NCBI RefSeq assembly: GCF_002356115.1
Contig: NZ_AP014836.1
Location: forward strand, 310,001 to 374,000
Direction: 5' to 3'
Length of the DNA stretch: 64,000 nt
Source: Candidatus Nitrosoglobus terrae
Lineage (GTDB): Bacteria > Pseudomonadota > Gammaproteobacteria > Nitrosococcales > Nitrosococcaceae
Part shown: positions 32,607 through 41,844 of the stretch, piece by piece
Layout of the letters: every line of letters begins with the position of its first letter
Numbering within the stretch: the first letter of the stretch is position 1
Notes under the pieces: generated by a model
The model's input: the letters and a program-made list of their open reading frames with translations, nothing else
What the model was told of the DNA's origin: nothing
Database searches by the model: none
Program-made: the position numbers and the translations under genes

Positions 32607-33839
32607 ATGGGGGCTTTTCATTACAAGGCGGCTAATTCAGCTGGAGAGATTATAGAGGGAGAGCATAGAGCAGATCACGAAGCTGGAGTGGTTGAGTGGC
32701 TGCATTCTCAGAACTATATTCCAATTCGGATTGAAGAGGCTAAACTTGGAGCGAGAGGCCGATCAAGGCAGCCTCTTAGCAAAAGTTTATTTAGAGATAA
32801 AAAAAGAGTTCGCCAGAACGAAGTGGCAATATTGACCGGAGAATTGGCTGCTTTACTGCGAGCAGGGTTACCTTTAGATAGAGCTTTTAGCATTTTAATG
32901 GAGATTGCAGACGAAGGACCTGTGAGCCAGCTTTTATCCCGTATCCAAGAGCAAGTGCGAGGAGGATCTTCGTTAGCAGAGGCAATGGAGTCCCAAGGAG
33001 AAACCTTTTCTCCACTTTATATCAGCATGATTAGAGCAGGTGAAGCGGGGGGTGCTGTAGATGTCATTCTCGGTCGACTGGCTGAGTTTATGGAACGATC
33101 CAAGGCTTTAAAAGATTTAGTTACCTCTGCCTTAATCTATCCTACTATTTTAGTAGGCGTTGCTGGGCTTTCAGTGATTATTCTATTAGCGTTTGTCGTT
33201 CCTCAATTTGAGCAACTATTTGAAAGTGCAGGTAAGGCGTTACCCGTAGCAACGCAAATCGTAATTGCTGCTGGTGAGCTTCTGCAAAATTATTGGTGGG
33301 CGTTATTACTAGGTTTTTTAGGAATTGTATCACTGGCACGCCATCAGCTACAGATTCCAGAGCGTCGGTACTGGTGGGATGGTTGGCTCTTACAACTCCC
33401 CCTAGCAGGGGATTTAATCGCTAAATTAGAGACGGCAAGATTTTCTCGAACTCTAAGTACTTTATTGCTTAATGGAGTGCCTTTGCTTTCGGCGTTGGAG
33501 ATTGTAAAAGATACCTTGAGCAATATGGTCATGGCGGAATCTCTTGCTGAGGTTGCTGATGATTTACGCCATGGTCATGGAATGTCTGGCCCTTTGCTAG
33601 AAACTGGGCTATTTCCAAAAATGGCGGTACAAATGATTAAAGTGGGTGAGGAGACAGGCCAATTGGAGGAGATGTTAGCTCAGGTGGCTACGACTTATGA
33701 TGTAGAAGTAGAGTCCGCTATTAAGCGTTTATTGGCTTTGTTAGAGCCTGTACTGATACTTAGCTTAGGCGTAGTGATTGCTGGGATTATTATGTCTATA
33801 TTGGTCGCTATTTTAAGTGTTAATGAATTAGCATTTTAG
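32607..33839 (+). CDS. gspF: type II secretion inner-membrane platform protein GspF
   Basis: The 410-residue polytopic protein has two GspF/PilC domains, each with a cytoplasmic helical bundle, and membrane helices near 172-195, 222-240 and 378-405. Signatures are AILTGELAALLRAGLPLDRAF and MIRAGEAGGAVDVILGRLAEF, repeated later as MIKVGEETGQLEEMLAQVA. It anchors the GspE ATPase and assembles the pseudopilus. The length is normal and it is followed by gspG after 13 bp. Confidence 0.93.
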   Translation: MGAFHYKAANSAGEIIEGEHRADHEAGVVEWLHSQNYIPIRIEEAKLGARGRSRQPLSKSLFRDKKRVRQNEVAILTGELAALLRAGLPLDRAFSILMEIADEGPVSQLLSRIQEQVRGGSSLAEAMESQGETFSPLYISMIRAGEAGGAVDVILGRLAEFMERSKALKDLVTSALIYPTILVGVAGLSVIILLAFVVPQFEQLFESAGKALPVATQIVIAAGELLQNYWWALLLGFLGIVSLARHQLQIPERRYWWDGWLLQLPLAGDLIAKLETARFSRTLSTLLLNGVPLLSALEIVKDTLSNMVMAESLAEVADDLRHGHGMSGPLLETGLFPKMAVQMIKVGEETGQLEEMLAQVATTYDVEVESAIKRLLALLEPVLILSLGVVIAGIIMSILVAILSVNELAF

Positions 33840-33852
33840 AAGAGGAAATATA

Positions 33853-34296
33853 ATGCAGCTAATCAGATTAAAGAAATTAAGATATACAAGCAGCTTTGGT
33901 TTTACTTTAATTGAGCTGCTAGTAGTATTAGTTATTCTAGGTTTACTTGCTGGATTAGTAGGTCCTCAGGTGATGAAATATTTAGGAGGGGCGAAGACGG
34001 ATTCAGCTCGGCTTCAGATTGAAAATATAGCCTCTAGCCTTGAGCTTTATCGCCTAGATGTGGGACATTACCCTAACAGTAGTGAAGGACTACAGGCGTT
34101 AATCGAAGCACCTCCCGGAGCCTCTAGCTGGAATGGTCCCTATTTCAAGAAAAAACAAGTGCCTAAAGATCCTTGGGGAAATGACTACCATTACCGTTCA
34201 CCAGGGGAGTATGGCCCTTTTGATATCTATACCTTGGGTGCGGATAATGCTGATGGGGGCGAAAGTGAAAACCGAGATGTTGTAAGCTGGCAATAG
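33853..34296 (+). CDS. gspG: major pseudopilin GspG
   Basis: The 147-residue prepilin has a basic leader and cleavage site G-FTLIELLVVLVILGLLAGLVGPQ, recognised by prepilin peptidase. The GspG-specific globular part has YRLDVGHYPNSSEGLQALIEAP, the calcium-site region PKDPWGNDYHYRSPGEYGPFDIYTLGADNADGGE and a C-terminal W. It is the main pseudopilus subunit of type II secretion. The leader of about 15 residues is slightly long. Spacing to gspH is 55 bp. Confidence 0.95.
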   Translation: MQLIRLKKLRYTSSFGFTLIELLVVLVILGLLAGLVGPQVMKYLGGAKTDSARLQIENIASSLELYRLDVGHYPNSSEGLQALIEAPPGASSWNGPYFKKKQVPKDPWGNDYHYRSPGEYGPFDIYTLGADNADGGESENRDVVSWQ

Positions 34297-34351
34297 CTAT
34301 AAATACTTCAATTGCTAGAAATGAGAGGAAGCAGTTTAACAGTGGTATGAG

Positions 34352-34870
34352 TTGGCCATGTTGGAGATTCTGCTTTCTCCTGCTCTTTTAGTAAGAAAAA
34401 GAGCTTCTTTGAGGATCGCTCTAGGTAAATCTCAAACAGGGTTTACGTTAGTGGAGCTACTTGTTGTTTTAGCCCTAGCTGGGCTGCTAATGTCATTAAT
34501 CCCTCCACTGTTAGAAAGGGGTGCCTCTAGCGCTGAGATGAAAGGAGCGGCTCGGCGAGTAGTGGCGGGGCTAAAATATGCCCGCAGCCAAGCTATTACC
34601 GGGCACAAAGAAGCTGTTTTAACCCTAGATTTAGAACGTCATCAATTTATGGTGACCGGAAAAAAACACCAGTATCCACTGCCAAGTAATATGGAAATCG
34701 GGCTTATGACTGCAAGCTCTCAGGTTGATTCAAAGACTATAGGTAAAATCCGGTTTTTTCCTGATGGTACATCCACCGGAGGGCAGATTACCTTGAGTCG
34801 AGGAGATCGTAAATACCTGATTGATATTAATTGGTTAACCGGCCGAGTAGCTATTCTTGACGAGGAATGA
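34352..34870 (+). CDS. gspH: minor pseudopilin GspH
   Basis: The open frame of 172 residues carries the prepilin motif QTG-FTLVELLVVLALAGLLMSLIPP and a GspH-like globular domain (AARRVVAGLKYARSQAI, IRFFPDGTSTGGQITL). The leader before the cleavage site is about 30 residues, longer than usual. The true start may therefore be the ATG at 34358 or a later TTG near 34409. GspH caps the pseudopilus with GspI, J and K. It overlaps gspI by 14 bp. Confidence 0.88.
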   Translation: MAMLEILLSPALLVRKRASLRIALGKSQTGFTLVELLVVLALAGLLMSLIPPLLERGASSAEMKGAARRVVAGLKYARSQAITGHKEAVLTLDLERHQFMVTGKKHQYPLPSNMEIGLMTASSQVDSKTIGKIRFFPDGTSTGGQITLSRGDRKYLIDINWLTGRVAILDEE

Positions 34871-35264
34871 GCAAGGTTTTTCCTTGCTAGAGGTATTAGT
34901 TGCGTTTGCTATCCTTAGTATTTCCCTCGGGGTTTTGCTGAGAATTTTCTCAACGGGAATGGAAGCCAGTATTTTATCGGAAGAATACACCTATGCCACT
35001 TCATTAGCTGAATCCAAGCTTGCAGTGGTAGGGGTGGAAACACCTTATGTAACAGGAACTGAAGAAGGAAAGTTCGGAAAATATAATTGGCGTACGAGTG
35101 TTTCCCCTGACCAAGCCTTTAATAATGAGGGCTTAGGCCAAGGGCTTGATAATCCCGCCAGTCGAGCTGTCATGCTTTATAACGTTAAGGTTGAAGTGTT
35201 TTGGCGATCGGCAGGTAAGCTACGAACTGTTACCCTTGAAACATTACGTTTAGCTCCGCAATGA
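34857..35264 (+). CDS. gspI: minor pseudopilin GspI
   Basis: The 135-residue prepilin begins with a short leader and cleavage site QG-FSLLEVLVAFAILSISLGVLLRIF, then ATSLAESKLAVVGVE, the conserved GspI region. It should initiate the pseudopilus tip with GspJ and GspK. The gene overlaps gspH, so translation is coupled. In most type II secretion operons gspJ and gspK follow at once. Here the sequence after the stop is a relic of a restriction system, so the operon ends early or was split. Confidence 0.92.
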   Translation: MTRNEQGFSLLEVLVAFAILSISLGVLLRIFSTGMEASILSEEYTYATSLAESKLAVVGVETPYVTGTEEGKFGKYNWRTSVSPDQAFNNEGLGQGLDNPASRAVMLYNVKVEVFWRSAGKLRTVTLETLRLAPQ

Positions 35265-35318
35265 AAAACTCATGCATAAATTGCGTAAATCAATATTTTC
35301 CCCTTTTCTCAGTTTAAG

Positions 35319-35700
35319 CGGGAGAAGGTTTGCACCACTTCAACCTCATTACCCATGATTTTATCCACGTATAGTATTATAGGGCGCAGGGCGAAGGCAG
35401 TACGTAAATCAGCGTTTGGCAAGCCTTCATACATGTTAGCTCTAGTAAATTCCCACGCTTCATCTATATTAAACACCTTGCCACTGGAATACTGCCATCC
35501 TCTTCATGGCGGATTTACTGGCTGGTGAGTTTTCCTGAAAAAGCCATCAATACCCGATAATCACTGTATTCTGGGTTATCATCTTTAACGTATTGTTCCA
35601 ACGCCAGTTTATAGCGGGCTGCTGCGGGGCACGAGCTAGTCACGATCATAGCCTTAGTCCGTCCATTAAGCAGCTTGGCCTTTATCATCACAATTAATAA
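35319..35700 (-). pseudogene. type I restriction HsdR relic
   Basis: On the minus strand one frame reads KLLNGRTKAMIVTSSC, ARYKLALEQYVKDDNPEYSDYRVLMAFSGK and a stop. It then picks up, after frame changes, as DEAWEFTRANMYEGLP and YVDKIMGNEVEVVQTFSRLN. These match the HsdR helicase part (KAMIVT-SR--AVRY, LVAFSG, VQTLSRLN) with deletions, stops and frameshifts. It is the remnant of a restriction endonuclease subunit and cannot function. Confidence 0.7.
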
Positions 35701-35706
35701 TCGCGA

Positions 35707-35949
35707 TTAATCCCTGTTGATGGTCAAGCTGTTGCACCGCTTCCTAGAGTTGTGTACCCAGTTGGAGATCAGCCAAATATAAGTGCTAATTCCGGTACGG
35801 AAATATCGATGGAGAGTGATAATAGCTTCCAGTAAACCGGGTTCTAAAATAAAGCACTTAATTTCAGACTTACCCCAACTGGTCGGTATCACTATTAAAT
35901 AAAAGGGATCTGGATAACATAATGACTCCCCATTCGCTGCCTTACTCAA
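35707..35949 (-). pseudogene. probable type I DNA methylase (HsdM) relic
   Basis: The 80-codon minus-strand frame contains LHRYFRTGISTYIWLISNWVH. This resembles the HsdM region FYNTGI-TYIW-L-NRK from memory. Upstream catalytic motifs are not present. It lies just before the HsdR relic in the same orientation, the usual hsdM-hsdR order. It is a fragment, not a gene. Confidence 0.5.
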
Positions 35950-36106
35950 GGCGTTCTAAAATTCAGTCTGATATTTGCGCTATCGACTATTGAAGCAACG
36001 CCTTTAGCTATACAGTTATTATTAGTTTTTCTCTTAGTAGCCTAGGATTAGAGTTTTAGGGTAATAAATACTGTATTATCTCTTCGTCATTATTGGAAGC
36101 TGAATT

Positions 36107-36526
36107 ATGTGGACCTGGTTAATTATTGCTGGGGTACTGATAGTACTGGAAATGTTGACCGGTACTTTTGCGATGTTGTTTGCTGGCGGTGGAGCATTAC
36201 TAGCGGCCTTATTGGTTTTTTTAGGAATTGATAGCCTTACCCTTGAAGTGGGAGTATTTGCCATGGGTAGCTTGCTGGGGATGGCAGTAGCGGCAAAGCA
36301 TCTTGGAAAGAAAAATAAATTACCTCCTGCTTTAGCACCAGAAAGCCAAGGACAAACAGTGGTGGTCGTAGGGTTGCCTAATATTCATGGAGATCTACGA
36401 GTGAGATATCGAGGCTCTGAATGGTCGGGGCGGCTGTTACATCGAGATATACCGGTAAAGGAGGGCGATCTATTGGTGATCGTAGGACAGGAAGGATCAA
36501 TCTTAATACTAGATCAAGTAGACTGA
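36107..36526 (+). CDS. NfeD-like membrane protein
   Basis: The 139-residue protein has two or three N-terminal membrane helices (about 3-50, then 52-66) and a C-terminal OB-fold domain with GDLRVRYRGSEWSGRL and EGDLLVIVGQEGSILIL. It is a short NfeD of the type encoded beside SPFH/stomatin proteins. The pair is thought to act in membrane quality control or microdomains. The SPFH gene follows after 28 bp, so the two form an operon. Confidence 0.9.
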   Translation: MWTWLIIAGVLIVLEMLTGTFAMLFAGGGALLAALLVFLGIDSLTLEVGVFAMGSLLGMAVAAKHLGKKNKLPPALAPESQGQTVVVVGLPNIHGDLRVRYRGSEWSGRLLHRDIPVKEGDLLVIVGQEGSILILDQVD

Positions 36527-36554
36527 TTTATTTTAAAAAAGAGAGGAATAATTA

Positions 36555-37487
36555 ATGATCATAACTGGCGGGCTTATATTTTCTGCTGTATTGGCGGTGT
36601 TTGTGATTATCCTGTTAGTCCTTTCTATACGGGTGGTGCCCCAACAGGCCGTATTTGTAGTGGAACGTTTAGGACGTTATCGTGATAGCTTGTTGGCCGG
36701 CTTGCATATTTTGATTCCGTTTGTTGATCGGATTGCTTATCGACATACGTTAAAAGAAATCCCCTATGACGTGAGGCCGCAGACGTGTATTACCCAGGAC
36801 AATACTCAGGTAAAGATTGACGGCATTTTATATTTTCAGGTAACAGATCCTAGGCAAGCCTCTTATGGCACTTCTAATTTAGAGCAAGCTATTGAGCAGC
36901 TAGCAAAAACTACTTTACGCTCTGAGGTAGGAAAACGAGCATTGGATCGGTTACTAGAAGATCGAGAGACGATCAATCGATCTGTAGTAGCGGTGTTGGA
37001 TGAGGCGTGCGTGACTTGGGGGGTCAAGGTACTTCGTTATGAAATTAAAGATATTCTGCCTCCTGAATCGGTGTTACGTTCTATGCAATTGCAGATTACA
37101 GCTGAACGAGAGAAACGGGCGAAAATCGCTGAGTCGGAAGGAGAGCGCCAGAAGGAAATTAATCTAGCAGAAGGCGGAAAACAGGCCGCTATCGCAGCCT
37201 CTGAAGGATCTATGACCGCAGCGATTAATCAGGCAAAAGGACAAGCTGAGTCTATGCGAATGGTGGCTCAGGCGACTGCTCAAGCTATTGAGATGGTGGC
37301 TAAGGCAATTTCGGCTCCTGGCGGGATAGAAGCGGTCAATCTAAAAGTTGCTGAGCAGTATGTAGCCGCTTTTGCTAATATGGCTAAACAAGGGAATACC
37401 CTAATCGTACCGGGAAATATGGCCGATATATCTTCTTTAGTAGCCTCTGCCTTAAAAGTAGTACAGGCGACTAACCCTAAAAATTAG
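36555..37487 (+). CDS. SPFH/stomatin family membrane protein (slipin/QmcA-like)
   Basis: The 310-residue protein has one N-terminal membrane helix (about 5-24), an SPFH domain (VPQQAVFVVERLGRYRDSLLAGLHILIPFVDRI) and a coiled-coil C-terminal part (EREKRAKIAESEGERQKEI, ASEGSMTAAINQAKGQAESM). It resembles paraslipin/QmcA. It would form oligomeric rings in the inner membrane and work with the NfeD-like partner upstream. HflC is less likely, as no hflK lies beside it. Confidence 0.92.
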   Translation: MIITGGLIFSAVLAVFVIILLVLSIRVVPQQAVFVVERLGRYRDSLLAGLHILIPFVDRIAYRHTLKEIPYDVRPQTCITQDNTQVKIDGILYFQVTDPRQASYGTSNLEQAIEQLAKTTLRSEVGKRALDRLLEDRETINRSVVAVLDEACVTWGVKVLRYEIKDILPPESVLRSMQLQITAEREKRAKIAESEGERQKEINLAEGGKQAAIAASEGSMTAAINQAKGQAESMRMVAQATAQAIEMVAKAISAPGGIEAVNLKVAEQYVAAFANMAKQGNTLIVPGNMADISSLVASALKVVQATNPKN

Positions 37488-37577
37488 TAATATAGGTAAC
37501 GAATTTTAGGCTCTATTCATAGATTGTATCCCAAAGTATAATCCTCGCACTTTAATTTATTCATTTTAAAACCAGAA

Positions 37578-37967
37578 ATGAAAACTTTTATCCGTATTTT
37601 AGCTGTAATGGGTGTTATTGCGGGTTTAGCCGGTTGCCCTCAAATTGATAGCTATAAATATATGGCTTTTGATGAGAAAGGCGAGGCAGCACCTCGGACA
37701 ATAGAAGCTGCAAAAGCTCGATTTAAAGATAAAACACTGGTAGTTGGACAAACTACAAAGGATGATTTGCGCAAATTACTAGGTACTCCAGAGACGCTAA
37801 GAGCAGACGAAAAAGGCCGCCAAATATACGTCTACGTTAAAAATGTTAGGACTAAGGGATTTAGTGAACAGATGGGGACAACTTACATCGCCCGCTATAC
37901 CCTTGATGCAGAAGGTATACTTTTTGATAAGCAATACTGGGCACAACCTATGGCTGTTGACGATTAA
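37578..37967 (+). CDS. SmpA/BamE-like lipoprotein
   Basis: The 129-residue protein has a lipoprotein signal peptide with lipobox LAGC (Cys about 20). A small domain follows with LVVGQTTKDDLRKLLGTPETLRADEKGRQIYVY, which resembles the SmpA/OmlA (BamE) fold. It would be anchored in the inner or outer membrane, facing the periplasm. It is not clearly BamE itself, since BamE proteins are usually shorter and have a different core motif. It stands alone between the SPFH pair and a methyltransferase gene. Confidence 0.75.
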   Translation: MKTFIRILAVMGVIAGLAGCPQIDSYKYMAFDEKGEAAPRTIEAAKARFKDKTLVVGQTTKDDLRKLLGTPETLRADEKGRQIYVYVKNVRTKGFSEQMGTTYIARYTLDAEGILFDKQYWAQPMAVDD

Positions 37968-38103
37968 TAAAAACCTAGATTAGTTATGGCTGGGATCACT
38001 AAGATTCCCATTAGTGGGTTGAGCAATTGATTGCGTTATATTTTGTTTCTATAGTTTAGAAAGAGGCTAGATGAACGCTAGGGAGTAAAAAATAGAGGTC
38101 TTC

Positions 38104-38886
38104 ATGCAGAAAACGCCATTAATGCACAACCAAACGATCATTGATCAGTTTTCACAGCAAGCTATCCCTTTTGCTGAATTACCTGGGCATTCTCAGGCTA
38201 TGCAAATACTGATTGAAATGTCGGATGTATCAGGTGCGGATACTGTTCTTGACGTTGCCTGTGGTCCTGGGCTTGTTGCCTGCGAATTTGCCCTCTATGC
38301 AGATCATGTTACGGGTATTGACATTACCTCGCAAATGATCGAGCAGGCTAAAAAACGCCAGCAAGAAAAAAGTCTAACCAATCTTACATGGCAGATTGGG
38401 GATGTTTTACCGTTGCCGTTTCCAGATTCGCAATTCTCTATTGTGTTAACGCGCTATACGTTCCATCATTTTCTTAACCCAAGAGCCGTTCTAAATGAAA
38501 TGATTCGGGTATGCCAGCCGGGTGGTAGGGTTATTATTGTTGATGTGGTGCAGCGCCCGGAAAATGTTGAGGCTTTTGATCAACTAGAGAAACTTCGAGA
38601 TCCTTCCCATGTCCATGCCCTCACATTCCATGAGATAAATGCTATTATCGCCGATTCTGGGCTTGTAAATATTAAAACTACTCGATATAAATTTGAAGAA
38701 GGGCTTGAACAGCTATTAAAAGCTTCGTTTCCAAATCTAGGCGACGAGGAAAAAATTCGTGAAATATTCAGGTTAGATCTTGAGCTTAATCGCAGGGGAA
38801 TTAATGCGCATCTGCGAGGTAGTGAAATCCATTTTGCTTTTCCTATTTTAGCCATAGCCGGTAGCAAAACTGTAAGAGATGGCTAA
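38104..38886 (+). CDS. SAM-dependent methyltransferase (UbiE-like)
   Basis: The 260-residue protein has a class I methyltransferase fold: motif I VLDVACGPGLVACEFA, motif II ITSQMIEQAKKR, DVLPLPFPDSQFSIVLTRYTFHHF and the post motif PGGRVIIVDVVQRPE. It is related to UbiE-type and general small-molecule methyltransferases. The substrate is unknown. No ubiquinone genes are nearby. It converges on a glutaredoxin-like gene with 21 bp between the stops. Confidence 0.85.
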   Translation: MQKTPLMHNQTIIDQFSQQAIPFAELPGHSQAMQILIEMSDVSGADTVLDVACGPGLVACEFALYADHVTGIDITSQMIEQAKKRQQEKSLTNLTWQIGDVLPLPFPDSQFSIVLTRYTFHHFLNPRAVLNEMIRVCQPGGRVIIVDVVQRPENVEAFDQLEKLRDPSHVHALTFHEINAIIADSGLVNIKTTRYKFEEGLEQLLKASFPNLGDEEKIREIFRLDLELNRRGINAHLRGSEIHFAFPILAIAGSKTVRDG

Positions 38887-38907
38887 GGTTTTCAGGGCGT
38901 AGTGTTT

Positions 38908-39150
38908 TTAGTAACGGTTGATCCATTGGGTAACGGTATCAACCGTAAAAGGCCAATCTAGCACTGATCCTAAATCTGGTTGCATGAGCACTGGAATGCG
39001 AGTCCCGTAATGCTTGATAAGTTCAGAATCGTCCCCAATTTCCACCTCTTCAACAGTAATTTTAGGAACTTGGGCTATAATTTCCCGCGCCTCATCACAT
39101 AAATGACAACCGGCAGTGTGGTAGAGAATAAGCTGCAGATTAGTATCCAT
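38908..39150 (-). CDS. glutaredoxin family protein
   Basis: The 80-residue protein belongs to the small DUF836 glutaredoxin-like family. It begins LQLILYHTAGCHLCDEAREII, with CHLC at about 15-18 as the redox site, and has a cis-proline segment RIPVLMQ. Such proteins reduce disulfides or take part in thiol redox control. It converges with the methyltransferase gene. The partners are unknown. Confidence 0.88.
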   Translation of the reverse strand: MDTNLQLILYHTAGCHLCDEAREIIAQVPKITVEEVEIGDDSELIKHYGTRIPVLMQPDLGSVLDWPFTVDTVTQWINRY

Positions 39151-39297
39151 ATAATAAAATAATTTATTTGTGAATTTTTTATTCTATCGGTATTGAGCAG
39201 CTGGCGCTATTCTGATTCTGGATGAGTAGTCATAAATTATTGATAAATTTATGATTTATTTTTAAAAAACTGGATGTAGCGATCAACAGAGAGAGTA

Positions 39298-39972
39298 ATG
39301 AGTAAACAATTAAACTATTGCAATTCTCACCCTTGGAATCTTTCTCCCAGTGAGGCTATAGCTTTGCAGCGGAAACTGTCAGCTCAAGTCATTACAGAAG
39401 ATCGTTTGGATCCCGTACAAACTGTTGCTGGGGTTGATGTTGGTTTTGAGGATCGAGATAGTATCACCCGAGCTGCGGTAGTAGTGTTACGTTTTGATGA
39501 TCTAAGCTTCATTGAACAGACGGTTGCCAGACAGCCTACGTGTTCTCGTTATATTCCCGGTTTGTTATCTTTTCGTGAGTGCCCAGCGATATTAGCAGCT
39601 TTGGCGCAATTAACGGTGACTCCAGATCTCATATTCTGCGATGGGCAGGGAATAGCCCATCCTCGTCGCTTTGGTATTGCTTGCCATCTGGGAGTATTGA
39701 CTAATTTACCCAGTATTGGCGTAGGTAAGTCTCGTTTGGTGGGTCGACATGAGCCAGTGCCAGAGATGAGGGGAAGTTGGGTACCGTTAATCGATAAGGA
39801 GGAAACTATTGGTGCAGTATTACGGACTCGATCTGGAGTAAGTCCAATTTTTGTCTCACCAGGTCATAGGATTAGTTTGACTACCGCCATTGATTATGTG
39901 ATGGCTTGTACCACCCGCTATCGGTTGCCGGAAACTACCCGTAACGCTGATAAATTAGCCAGTAGTAAATAA
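39298..39972 (+). CDS. nfi: endonuclease V
   Basis: Endonuclease V cuts DNA near deaminated bases such as hypoxanthine. The 224-residue protein has [11 protein letters not shown] (catalytic Asp), [16 protein letters not shown] (YIPG wedge) and [19 protein letters not shown] with catalytic Asp and His, then GVGKSRLVG. Length is normal. Its 3' end overlaps an ABC ATPase relic on the other strand by about 55 bp. Confidence 0.95.
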   Translation: MSKQLNYCNSHPWNLSPSEAIALQRKLSAQVITEDRLDPVQTVAGVDVGFEDRDSITRAAVVVLRFDDLSFIEQTVARQPTCSRYIPGLLSFRECPAILAALAQLTVTPDLIFCDGQGIAHPRRFGIACHLGVLTNLPSIGVGKSRLVGRHEPVPEMRGSWVPLIDKEETIGAVLRTRSGVSPIFVSPGHRISLTTAIDYVMACTTRYRLPETTRNADKLASSK

Positions 39973-40187
39973 AAATATCTTACTCTCCAACGCTGACGTA
40001 ACATATTCTCGCCTAGTAGATGGATATCGCCATGGCTGGGCAATAATAATCCTAGCATCATAGCCAGCGTTGTAGTTTTCCCTGCACCATTACCGCCTAA
40101 CAAAGCCGCTATAGATCCAGCGCGGATCGGGAAACTGAGATCCTTAACTGCCTCTATTTTGCCAAAATATTTGCTAAGATGGGTCAC
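39918..40187 (-). pseudogene. truncated ABC transporter ATPase
   Basis: The 89-codon GTG-started frame reads MTHLSKYFGKIEAVKDLSF and then AALLGGNGAGKTTTLAMMLGLLLPSHGDIHLLGENM, the N-terminal quarter of an ABC-2-type ATPase with Walker A. It loses similarity at about residue 66. The signature motif, Walker B and H-loop are absent, since the frame runs into the end of nfi. It is a truncated relic and not functional on its own. It may be a partial copy of an ABC-2 exporter ATPase of the kind that would pair with the permease at 63253-64000. Confidence 0.75.
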
Positions 40188-40300
40188 CTGAATAGAAAAG
40201 GAGTCTATATGAAATAAATTGATACTGGGATATAAGTAGACAGTAATATGAATTATTATAAGGGTTTAATAAATGGATATTCACTCTCGGGTAGTTAGCG

Positions 40301-41113
40301 GTGCGCAGGAAACGTAAATTTGAAAATCCTCAGCAATTTTCTCCTCATGTAGATGAAGATCAGTTTGATGGTGAACTACGATATGGGCTACATGTAGTTC
40401 GTGCTGTTTTGGAACAACCCGCAACCCAGATTATAGCCCTTTGGCTAGATAAAAGCCGAATAAATAAGGGGCTACAAGAGATTGCTGATCTTGCCCATAA
40501 ACGGGATCTTGCTCCGCTGCTAGTAAATCGAGAGGATTTAGATATTTTAGCCCCTGGTGCTTGCCATCAAGGTGTGATTATCCGCTGCTTAATGCAGCCA
40601 GCGTTTACCGAAAGAGGATTATTTACCCTTTTAGCTAACCTGAAAGCGCCTCCTTTTTTACTTATCTTAGATGGGGTTGAAGATCCTCACAACTTGGGGG
40701 CTTGTTTACGTACGGCAGAAGCAGCCGGGGTCCATGCAGTAATTGCACCTAAAGATCGAGCAGTAGGTTTAACCCCTGTAGTGCGTAAAGTGTCCAGCGG
40801 CGCTGCAGAGCGAATCCCTTTTATAGAGGTTACTAATTTAGCTCGATTAATAGATCAGTTACGTACTCAGGGATTATGGCTAGTAGGGGCAGTGATTGAT
40901 GAAGGAGAAAGCCTCTATAAGATAGATCTTCATGGCCCGTTAGGTTTGGTGTTAGGTGCTGAAGATCGGGGTCTGCGACGACTAACACGAGAATATTGCG
41001 ATCATTTAGCCCATATCCCCATGTATGGAACAGTAGGTAGCTTAAATGTTTCCGTTGCCGCTGGTGTATGCCTTTTTGAAGCACAGCGTCAACGCATTTT
41101 TAGCCTTAGCTAG
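40301..41113 (+). CDS. rlmB: 23S rRNA 2'-O-methyltransferase RlmB
   Basis: RlmB methylates G2251 of 23S rRNA in the peptidyl-transferase region. The 270-residue SpoU-family protein has an N-terminal substrate-binding part (YGLHVVRAVLEQPATQI) and the knotted SPOUT domain with LILDGVEDPHNLGACLRTAEAAG, LVLGAEDRGLRRLTREYCD and IPMYGTVGSLNVSVAAGVCLFEAQRQR. The GTG start at 40301 gives MRRKRKFENP. The N-terminus is slightly longer than in E. coli. It precedes rpsF, a common order in gammaproteobacteria. Confidence 0.95.
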   Translation: MRRKRKFENPQQFSPHVDEDQFDGELRYGLHVVRAVLEQPATQIIALWLDKSRINKGLQEIADLAHKRDLAPLLVNREDLDILAPGACHQGVIIRCLMQPAFTERGLFTLLANLKAPPFLLILDGVEDPHNLGACLRTAEAAGVHAVIAPKDRAVGLTPVVRKVSSGAAERIPFIEVTNLARLIDQLRTQGLWLVGAVIDEGESLYKIDLHGPLGLVLGAEDRGLRRLTREYCDHLAHIPMYGTVGSLNVSVAAGVCLFEAQRQRIFSLS

Positions 41114-41268
41114 AGATTTAATTTTTGTGATTTATAGATAGGTAGCATATAATTTCATACCCTTAATTAAGTTATTGATTTTAGTTAGGGATATTGATTA
41201 TATATTTTATTAACCTCCTTGTCGCCTTTAATTAGGGTGACTGCCCAAACCATGAGGAGTTATGATTA

Positions 41269-41703
41269 GTGCGACATTATGAAGTTGTATTTTTAGTTCA
41301 CCCAGATCAAAGCGAGCAGCTCCCTGCAATGATAGAGCGCTACCGGCAAATGATTGAGGGTGATGGCGGCCATATTCACCGATTGGAAGACTGGGGGCGG
41401 CGCCAACTGGCTTACCCAATACAAAAGATTCACAAAGCCCATTATGTCTTGATGAATATCGAGTGTACATCAGCCGCACTTGAGGAGCTTACTAGCGCTT
41501 TCCGCTTCAATGACGCGGTACTGCGAGATATGGTCATTCGACGAGAGGAGGCTATTACTGAACTTTCTCTAATCAAAAAAGATGAGTCAGGGGGGCGTCC
41601 TTATGATAGCTCACGATCCGATCGTCATAGGTATAGAGATGAGACAGATTCAGCGGCTGAGGAAGAAGGTGATAATCAGGATAGAGGTACTCATGTAGCG
41701 TAA
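41269..41703 (+). CDS. rpsF: 30S ribosomal protein S6
   Basis: The 144-residue protein begins [25 protein letters not shown] and continues with [23 protein letters not shown], the S6 core. It has a charged C-terminal tail ([33 protein letters not shown]) like the polyglutamylated tail of E. coli S6. The start is GTG with GAGGAG nine bases upstream. It heads the rpsF-rpsR-rplI-dnaB order. An intact ssb or priB between rpsF and rpsR is not present here. Confidence 0.97.
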   Translation: MRHYEVVFLVHPDQSEQLPAMIERYRQMIEGDGGHIHRLEDWGRRQLAYPIQKIHKAHYVLMNIECTSAALEELTSAFRFNDAVLRDMVIRREEAITELSLIKKDESGGRPYDSSRSDRHRYRDETDSAAEEEGDNQDRGTHVA

Positions 41704-41844
41704 ATGTTCCCTAGTTCTCTAATTAAAGAGATTTAGAATAAATTTTATGATCATCTATTGTTGGTAGACTAGCGTATCAGAATGGCTATACCTTGGCTGC
41801 TAGTTAAATCCTAATTATTAATTATTAATTATTGAAGGTGAATT

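Larger units (their letters stand above)
35265..36106. other. gene-free gap holding type I restriction relics
   Basis: The 842-bp gap between gspI and the NfeD-like gene contains no intact gene. Minus-strand coding relics of HsdR (35319-35700) and HsdM (35707-35949) fill most of it. The rightmost 150 bp are AT-rich and should hold the promoter of the next unit. Confidence 0.7.
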
